Origin: Sporolactobacillus kofuensis
GTDB taxonomy: Bacteria > Bacillota > Bacilli > Bacillales > Sporolactobacillaceae
Direction: 5' to 3'
DNA length: 64,000 bases
NCBI RefSeq assembly: GCF_042660205.1
Contig: NZ_JBHSTQ010000001.1
Coordinates: 124,001 to 188,000, forward strand
Shown here: piece by piece, positions 58,972 through 64,000 of the stretch
How positions within the stretch are numbered: the stretch's first letter is position 1
Layout: the number at the start of each line of letters is the position of its first letter
Notes under the pieces: model-generated
The model's input: only the letters and a program-made list of their open reading frames with translations
The model's database searches: none
Told to the model about the DNA's origin: nothing
Translations under genes and position numbers: made by a program

Positions 58972-59913
58972 TCATGTACCTCCAACGGATGCTCCTGTTT
59001 GCAGAAAAAGCGTGCTGAATTCATGGATCAGCCGTACTTTTTGATCCCAGACGTGCTTAAACTTTTGCACCGTAATGTCAGTTCGAATACCCTGATCTTT
59101 TTGAACAGTACTGTACACGAACTGAACCCACTCAGTAGGTTCAAACCATTGTGCAAGCATAAGATCTGCACTTCTTTGGTCAATGGCGTCGTTTCGACTC
59201 AGATGTTGGAGCAAGTGATGCACGGACTGCTCCTCATGTTCTAATGCTTCTCTAAGAAGGAGGTCAGCCAAAAGGCGGTACCCATCCATTGGTTGTGATT
59301 GCCCTAATTCACAGAAGAGGGTATCAAAAAGTTGTGTGCATGAATGGCTTGAGAAATCCTCTGGTAGTAAGAATGTCTTCATTTGGTGCTTATTGGATTC
59401 CCGCAGATGATCCGCCTTTTCCGCACGCGTGAATACCGAAGAAAAGCATGAATGGATCAGTTTCCATTCTTCATGGTCCATAACCTGGAAAGTCTTTGCT
59501 TGTTCAAAAACATTCTGGACATGGCTAGCCATTGAAAAATGCTCTTCAGTTACAGGGGTACTTCTACTTCTCATCATAAGATGCGTGATCAAGTCTGCCC
59601 AAAGCCCCTCATGACCCGCAATCGGAGCGACTTCATAGGGAGCATCATGACACGTAACTGCGTAATGTCCCACACGAACAAAGGGGAGACCGGAACGTGT
59701 CACATACATGCGGTCTATAAAAAATCGATCAGTAACCAATTGTTCCCGCCATTTCAAATGCAGCTTGAGCATGGCTTCGTTATCCCATATTCTGATTTTT
59801 TTCAATCCACGTTCGGTTTCAATGAGGAATGGTTGTTCATTTACCCTATTAATTTGTTTAAACCGGTAATTAGATTGTATGGCAGACATTAATAAAGATT
59901 GCTGATTATTCAT
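58972..59913 (-). CDS. Second coat kinase-like protein between spoVID and ysxE (313 residues)
   Basis: The ATG at 59913 overlaps the end of spoVID. The N-terminal 110 residues look like a divergent CotS-type N-lobe: NEQPFLIETERGLKKIRIWD, then FIDRMYVTRSGLPFVRVGHY. No HGD catalytic loop or DxG motif is visible, so it is a likely pseudokinase. B. subtilis, as I remember it, has only ysxE here. It may be a coat assembly partner of SpoVID. Assignment is by eye and by position. Confidence 0.62.
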   Translation of the reverse strand: MNNQQSLLMSAIQSNYRFKQINRVNEQPFLIETERGLKKIRIWDNEAMLKLHLKWREQLVTDRFFIDRMYVTRSGLPFVRVGHYAVTCHDAPYEVAPIAGHEGLWADLITHLMMRSRSTPVTEEHFSMASHVQNVFEQAKTFQVMDHEEWKLIHSCFSSVFTRAEKADHLRESNKHQMKTFLLPEDFSSHSCTQLFDTLFCELGQSQPMDGYRLLADLLLREALEHEEQSVHHLLQHLSRNDAIDQRSADLMLAQWFEPTEWVQFVYSTVQKDQGIRTDITVQKFKHVWDQKVRLIHEFSTLFLQTGASVGGT

Positions 59914-61378
59914 CCTTCGCTGCCTTCGAACTTTTTGGTATATAAAGCAATTCACCTGCCTGAATTTCTCCAGTGGACAATTCATTCTTTCTCAGAAGCG
60001 TCGTGACCGGTACATGGTATCGTTCGGAAATACTCTCCAGCGATTCGCCCGATTGAACAATACAAATCTTGACCCGAGTTTTTTGATCCTTTTCTTCACC
60101 AGCAAGTACTTTAGTTAGGTACTGACTGGTCGCTTCAGAAGATTTGCCCTCTTCTTTCTTTTCCTGTTCCTCAGATTGAAGAGCTTCCTTTTGAATGGAA
60201 GGCTTTTGCCCAGCTTCAGGAACCGTTTGCGGTGCTGCCTGACCCGCTTGTGGTAATTCTTCAGATCTCTCCGATGTTTCATTAAAAGCAACAAACGGCG
60301 ACGACGCATCCGCTCCATCCTCAAGTTCTCTCTTGCGGAATGCCTCATAGTGGAAATCAGTATGTTCATCATCACCCAATTGATTTATAGGCATCTCATC
60401 AAAATAAGATGAAAAATCAGAGTCGGCAAGTGAACTCTCATCTTTGGAAAATCTTTTTCCTTTTTTGGTTGGTTTCTTTTCTTTAGGTGCTTTTTCAAGA
60501 GCTTCTTCATTCTTAGCTGCTATTGTTTTTTCAAGGGGTTTAGCATTTTCTACCGACTTCTTTGGTTTTTCAACGTTTGCTTCTGCTTCCACCGACTTCT
60601 TTGGCTTTTCAACCGTTGCTTCTGCTTCCACCGGTTTCTTTGGCTTTTCAACCGTTGCTTGTGCTTCCACCGGTTTCTTTGGCTTTTCAACCGTTGCTTC
60701 TGCTTCCACCGGTTTCTTTGGCTTTTCAACGTTCGCTTCTGCTTCCACCGGTTTCTTTGGCTTTTCAACCGTTGCTTCTGCTTCCACCGGTTTCTTTGGT
60801 TTTTCAACCGTTGCTTCTGCTTCCACCGGTTTCTTTGGTTTTTCAGTTGGTAGCGGTGCTTCTTGTTTCATTGGCTTCTGTGTTTCTGCTGCCGGTGCCT
60901 GAACAGGCGCCTTTGCTTTTTCTTTGCGCTCTTGATATGTCGACTCTGACAAACCTGTGATAGCTATGTCTGCTTGCAGCTGGATATGACGATGCTCGGA
61001 AAGCTCATAATCAAACGAGTCAATAATCACAAATAAATTCTCCAGATTTGGCACGCGATCTGCCGGGATCGTAATGTCAATTGGAAAATGATGTTCTAAC
61101 GTGTCCGTTCCACTGCCTGTTTCCATAATTTCATCAATCGTACGGAAGGGCGCGGTTTGATTTTCAAAATCACTTACCCCGTCTGCCTGTACCTCAGATG
61201 GTCGATATTCGCCTGTTAATCGAAGAAAGCCTTTAATGGTGATGTCATTCCAACTTTCTTCGACAGTGATATCGGGTTCTAGCGCCATTGACAATATTTC
61301 GTCTGCAGGTGCATCATCTCGAAGCCATACGGATTCATTTATCGAAAACTGCAAGCGATCATTCGAAGATTGAGACAT
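59906..61378 (-). CDS. spoVID: SpoVID, spore coat morphogenetic protein with LysM domain
   Basis: The N-terminal domain (about 1-165) has LQFSINESVWLRDD and ITIKGFLRLTGEY, as in SpoVID. A repetitive, charged middle follows, with about eight EKPKKPVEAEATV units. The C-terminal 45 residues are a LysM domain (CIVQSGESLESISERYHVPV). SpoVID makes the coat encase the spore and binds SafA and lipid II through LysM. The ATG at 61378 follows GAGGGTGG. Length is 490 residues against 575 in B. subtilis. Confidence 0.9.
   Translation of the reverse strand: MSQSSNDRLQFSINESVWLRDDAPADEILSMALEPDITVEESWNDITIKGFLRLTGEYRPSEVQADGVSDFENQTAPFRTIDEIMETGSGTDTLEHHFPIDITIPADRVPNLENLFVIIDSFDYELSEHRHIQLQADIAITGLSESTYQERKEKAKAPVQAPAAETQKPMKQEAPLPTEKPKKPVEAEATVEKPKKPVEAEATVEKPKKPVEAEANVEKPKKPVEAEATVEKPKKPVEAQATVEKPKKPVEAEATVEKPKKSVEAEANVEKPKKSVENAKPLEKTIAAKNEEALEKAPKEKKPTKKGKRFSKDESSLADSDFSSYFDEMPINQLGDDEHTDFHYEAFRKRELEDGADASSPFVAFNETSERSEELPQAGQAAPQTVPEAGQKPSIQKEALQSEEQEKKEEGKSSEATSQYLTKVLAGEEKDQKTRVKICIVQSGESLESISERYHVPVTTLLRKNELSTGEIQAGELLYIPKSSKAAKDE
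60545..60844. repeat. 39-bp tandem repeat in spoVID (about 7.7 copies)
   Basis: The unit encodes EKPKKPVEAEATV; seven full and one partial copy lie in a row with a few changes (Pro to Ser, Thr to Asn, Glu to Gln). High identity at DNA level points to recent expansion, and copy number may vary between strains. The repeat leaves long open frames on the opposite strand that are not genes. Confidence 0.93.
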
Positions 61379-61433
61379 TCCTTCCACCCTCTCATCCATT
61401 CTTATTAATGTTCTATGCTTGGAGGATGGAAAT

Positions 61434-61508
61434 ATGCCCGATGATTCTTATTTACTAAGTAAACGAACGCGCGGATTAATCCGTTTCTTTGGACTGTTTG
61501 CTCCATGA
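61434..61508 (+). CDS. Possible 24-residue microprotein
   Basis: TTGGAGGATGGAAAT lies directly before an ATG, an unusually good ribosome-binding site for a plus-strand frame in the spoVID-DUF421 gap. The product is MPDDSYLLSKRTRGLIRFFG plus four residues, basic with an amphipathic helix. No promoter is clear and no family is known, so this may be chance. Confidence 0.35.
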   Translation: MPDDSYLLSKRTRGLIRFFGLFAP

Positions 61509-61559
61509 CACAACGATCATGAAAAAGAAAGTTATGGATAAGATGGTTGAAACTCACTT

Positions 61560-62234
61560 TTACATTTTTTCAATAAAAATGCCTTCATCCTTTTTCCATT
61601 CACAATAAAATACATCCTTGTAATTATGAATATGGTGTAAGCGAAGATTTTTCAAGAGCCATTCTTCATTCAGACCCGCTTCTTTCACATTTTCCCAGTC
61701 AACTTCACCATCGCTAATAATTGTGATCGGCAAGTAGACCGATTTCTTCGGTTGACTTAAGTCTTCCATGGTCGGTGTGTCGTATTGAGACTTTTTAAGT
61801 ACGCTTACCGTTCCGTCGGTTTCCAAGATCGCATAAGCTACTTCCCGAATCGAGAAAACACTCTTTTGTCTTAATAAATTAAGAAGCATATCAATGTCGA
61901 GTTTCTCTTTTTTCATCGCAGTTCGATCCAAGTGCCCATTCCGAATAATAATTGCTGGTTTCCCTTCGAGGAAAGATCGAGATGAACGAAATTTCTGGGT
62001 GCACCACTCAACCAAATAAATCAATAAACCCCATAGTGCAATGGCATACAATATGGAACCAATACCCACGTTCTTATCGTATAATGCATTTCCGACAAAC
62101 TCCCCAAGAACGATAGCAGAAATAAAATCAAATGCCGTGACCTGTGCGAGTGTCGCCTTTCCGAGAATTTTTGTCATAATGAAAAGCCCAGAAAAACCAA
62201 TGATTAACTCAATCGCTATTTTGACAAAGTGCAT
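61560..62234 (-). CDS. DUF421 membrane protein (YetF/YkjA type)
   Basis: The 224-residue protein has three N-terminal membrane helices (IELIIGFSGLFIMTKILGK, then FDFISAIVLGEFVG, then YAIALWGLLIYLVEW). A cytoplasmic domain follows with GKPAIIIRNGHLDRTAMKKE and LLRQKSVFSIREVAYAILET, both typical of DUF421. Related proteins contribute to spore resistance or membrane functions in Bacillus. No partner gene is evident. Confidence 0.9.
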   Translation of the reverse strand: MHFVKIAIELIIGFSGLFIMTKILGKATLAQVTAFDFISAIVLGEFVGNALYDKNVGIGSILYAIALWGLLIYLVEWCTQKFRSSRSFLEGKPAIIIRNGHLDRTAMKKEKLDIDMLLNLLRQKSVFSIREVAYAILETDGTVSVLKKSQYDTPTMEDLSQPKKSVYLPITIISDGEVDWENVKEAGLNEEWLLKNLRLHHIHNYKDVFYCEWKKDEGIFIEKM

Positions 62235-62373
62235 GTTCGGTTCACCTTCAGACGATTATTGACTTGAAAACATAGTTAGTGTGAGCAGAAATAGAATAAA
62301 TATTTCATGCGATGCATCAAATGCTCCATCTAATTTATTTTTTCATAGCTGAAGGAGGTACGTGGTTTTCACT

Positions 62374-62415
62374 ATAAAAAAATCAGGACGACAACAAAGG
62401 TTCTCATCCTGATTT
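62374..62415 (-). terminator. Terminator of ysxC
   Basis: AAATCAGGA and TCCTGATTT pair around an 18-nt loop, and the minus strand then reads TTTTTATAG. It lies 70 bp beyond the ysxC stop. The remainder of 62235-62484 holds no gene. Confidence 0.85.
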
Positions 62416-62484
62416 GTATAGATTCTCAATCATGTACTTGATTGATCAAAAAATTGTTAAGTTGTTCATTTTGGATCGTCGTTA

Positions 62485-63069
62485 TTAGTGCAAATAGGGT
62501 TCTAATGCTTGCCAAGCTTCATCTTTTCCCGTACCATTCAGCGAGGAAAAAATCAAGAACGGATCATCTGCCTGCAAACCGAGTGCCTTCTTTATGATTT
62601 GCTTATGCTTTTGATGCTTACTTCTCGGTACTTTGTCTGATTTCGTCGCCACAGTGATCACAGGATGTCCAAAATAGGCCAAATAATCATGCATTTGAAT
62701 GTCTTCTTTGGACGGTGGATGGCGTAAATCAACCAATTGAACGACCGCCTTCAGCGGCTCCCTTTCCGAAAAATAAGTTTCCAGCATTCGCCCCCAAGCC
62801 TCTTTATCTTTTTTTGAAACTTTTGCGTAGCCATAACCGGGCACATCAACAAAGTAGAAGGCATGATTCACAATAAAATAGTTCAATTTTTGCGTTTTCC
62901 CAGGTTTTTCAGAGGTACGGACCAAATTTCTTCGGTTTAAAATTTTATTAATAAATGAAGACTTTCCAACATTGGATCGTCCTGCTAATGCTATTTCCGG
63001 CAGCCCATCTACTGGGTATTGTGCCGGTCCGACAGCACTTATCACGTATTCCGCCTGTGTTATTTTCAT
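62485..63069 (-). CDS. ysxC: YsxC/EngB ribosome-assembly GTPase
   Basis: The 194-residue GTPase has G1 LAGRSNVGKSSFIN, G3 VDVPGYGYAKVS and G4 VATKSDKVP. It is needed for assembly of the large ribosomal subunit. The ATG at 63069 is spaced correctly from GAGGAG; the ATG two codons earlier is too close to it. Confidence 0.96.
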   Translation of the reverse strand: MKITQAEYVISAVGPAQYPVDGLPEIALAGRSNVGKSSFINKILNRRNLVRTSEKPGKTQKLNYFIVNHAFYFVDVPGYGYAKVSKKDKEAWGRMLETYFSEREPLKAVVQLVDLRHPPSKEDIQMHDYLAYFGHPVITVATKSDKVPRSKHQKHKQIIKKALGLQADDPFLIFSSLNGTGKDEAWQALEPYLH

Positions 63070-63075
63070 CGTCAT

Positions 63076-63370
63076 CTCTCCTCAGATTGCGCCAACATCG
63101 TGCATGACGTGAACCTGTTGTGTCTCCATCATTCTATCTTATGTTCATTACTGCTGTCCAATAGAGTTGCTGATGTACGCTCGGTGCCCGCTTGCCGAAG
63201 ACGATCCACGTTCCCCCTATACATGCGCCTTATCTCTAGGGCCGACTTGGTGCGCGATGACCACAAGCATCTTGCACCAAATCCACCATAGACACCATTC
63301 GTGTTAAACATGGCCATCCGTTTGTATAAAAAAAGCCGGATCAAATTGACCCAGCTGCTCAAGTAATCGA
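63076..63370. other. Gene-free gap where lonA would be expected
   Basis: In B. subtilis lonA lies between lonB and ysxC. Here about 295 bp contain no Lon-like sequence and no gene that I trust. A minus-strand open frame at 63129-63362 has no ribosome-binding site and reads like random sequence. An imperfect hairpin (TTGGTGC and GCACCAA, about 63249-63281) has no T-run. Confidence 0.5.
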
Positions 63371-64000
63371 TTAACCTTGCTTTTCAACACCTGATTCTGC
63401 TGAGTGTGCAGAGAGTGTCCGATTCAGAATCTGGTCCGAAAATGATGACTGTTCTTCTTTTTGCGGTTGTTCCATTTCGGGGTACAGGGACAATTCAAAA
63501 ACTTGATGTAACGCGTCTACCGGAATAATCGTCGCCCGATCATAATTTTTCAAAGTCTCTTGCATATTTTCACTCGGAATAATGACACGTTTTGCCCCAG
63601 CTTCAACGGCAGCTTCGATCTTCGCCATGACTCCACCAATTGGCTTGACCTGTCCATGAAGCCCTAGCTCTCCAGTCATTGCAATATCTGAGTACACTTT
63701 CCGTCGGGAAATCGCCGAACTGATCGCCACAGCCATAGCGATACCGGCAGATGGTCCGTCGACTAATGCGCCCCCAGGAAAATTGACGTGAATGTGATAG
63801 CGATAGGCAGCAAAGCCCATCCGATTGAGTACAGTCAGGACATTTTCCACTGATGCACGCGCCATACTTTTTCTGGTAATTGAACGTCCGGAAGTCCCCA
63901 TGGATTCCTCTTCAGCGATGCCTGTGATGGTTATACTGCCTTCATGTCTGCTCTTCACTGCAGTAGCTTCGACTTCTAAAAGCGTGCCTAGCCCTGGTCC
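63371..64000 (-). CDS. lonB: LonB-like protease, C-terminal part (5' end outside window)
   Basis: The visible 209 residues are the S16 Lon peptidase domain: serine in FPGGALVDGPSAGIAMAV and lysine in KPIGGVMAKIEAAVEAGA. The FPGG and AKIEAA wording fits LonB rather than LonA. In Bacillus LonB is made in the forespore and degrades regulators. The ATPase domain lies beyond the right edge. A tail of about 35 extra polar residues follows the domain. Confidence 0.88.
   Translation of the reverse strand, partial: GPGLGTLLEVEATAVKSRHEGSITITGIAEEESMGTSGRSITRKSMARASVENVLTVLNRMGFAAYRYHIHVNFPGGALVDGPSAGIAMAVAISSAISRRKVYSDIAMTGELGLHGQVKPIGGVMAKIEAAVEAGAKRVIIPSENMQETLKNYDRATIIPVDALHQVFELSLYPEMEQPQKEEQSSFSDQILNRTLSAHSAESGVEKQG

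Noticed and set aside
60444..60960. Long plus-strand open frames with FGFSTVASAST-like or LPPVSLAFQ-like repeats
   Set aside because: They are the antisense shadow of the 39-bp spoVID repeat; no ribosome-binding site, and the minus-strand LysM protein explains the region.
63129..63362. 77-codon minus-strand open frame between lonB and ysxC
   Set aside because: No ribosome-binding site, composition like random translation, and no recognisable motif.

Overview
The window is chromosomal DNA of a low-to-moderate GC, endospore-forming member of the Bacillales. It carries an essentially complete siphovirus-type prophage of about 42.8 kb. The host part shows the conserved Bacillus block, almost all on the minus strand: lonB - ysxC - DUF421 gene - spoVID - coat pseudokinase gene - ysxE - valS (with T-box) - folC - GGDEF gene - spoIIB - radC - mreB - mreC - mreD - minC - minD - spoIVFA - spoIVFB. 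spoIVFAB, spoIIB, spoVID and ysxE show that the organism sporulates. A family such as Sporolactobacillaceae is a guess from gene content and base composition, not something the sequence proves. Compared with the B. subtilis order as I remember it, lonA, comC and maf are missing from their usual places.

The prophage sits inside radC. A 20-bp sequence, GGATGGACGATCGATGCGTT, occurs at 6432-6451 (attL) and 49218-49237 (attR) inside the two halves of the gene, so excision would restore a RadC of about 228 residues. A tyrosine integrase (47989-49146) lies next to attR, and a nearly identical 20-bp arm-type repeat lies just inside each end. The immunity region has a LexA-type repressor facing right and a Cro-like gene facing left. 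Four TACAG-N5-CTGTA-like operators lie on their two promoters. From Cro, one long leftward series of genes runs through early functions (excisionase-like protein, DUF2800 nuclease, DUF2815 protein, family A DNA polymerase, DUF3310, a short sliding-clamp-like protein, zinc-finger/HTH proteins, a VapE-type primase-helicase, an iteron region, VRR-NUC, SNF2, RinA/ArpU-like activator). It continues into HNH, terminase, portal, protease, capsid, connector and tail genes (including a -1 frameshifted tail chaperone, tape measure, Dit, tail endopeptidase and an SGNH-hydrolase tail protein) and ends with XhlA-like protein, endolysin and holin.

Between attL and the lysis genes (6.6-12.1 kb) is an accessory region read mostly rightward, against the rest of the phage. 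Its core is a tight operon: a two-helix membrane protein, a 33-residue zinc ribbon, an FtsK/SpoIIIE-like motor without its own membrane or gamma domain, and a winged-helix Replic_Relax protein. Across the end of the motor gene and the start of the next there are eight TACYCGGGTA-like elements. Their centres are spaced 32 or 33 bp apart, and the same word forms a palindrome just upstream of the operon's -10 box. I read this as a DNA-translocase module with its own phased loading site and self-regulation, formally like the TraB/clt systems of Streptomyces plasmids. It is the best candidate here for an undescribed system.

Other points of note are an in-frame fusion of a P-loop kinase-like domain to the prohead protease with an internal ribosome-binding site, a head-cluster protein resembling a decayed Dam-type methyltransferase, and a free-standing membrane-anchored relative of the tail SGNH hydrolase that may change the lysogen's surface. 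All family names come from reading the sequence by eye; no database search was possible.
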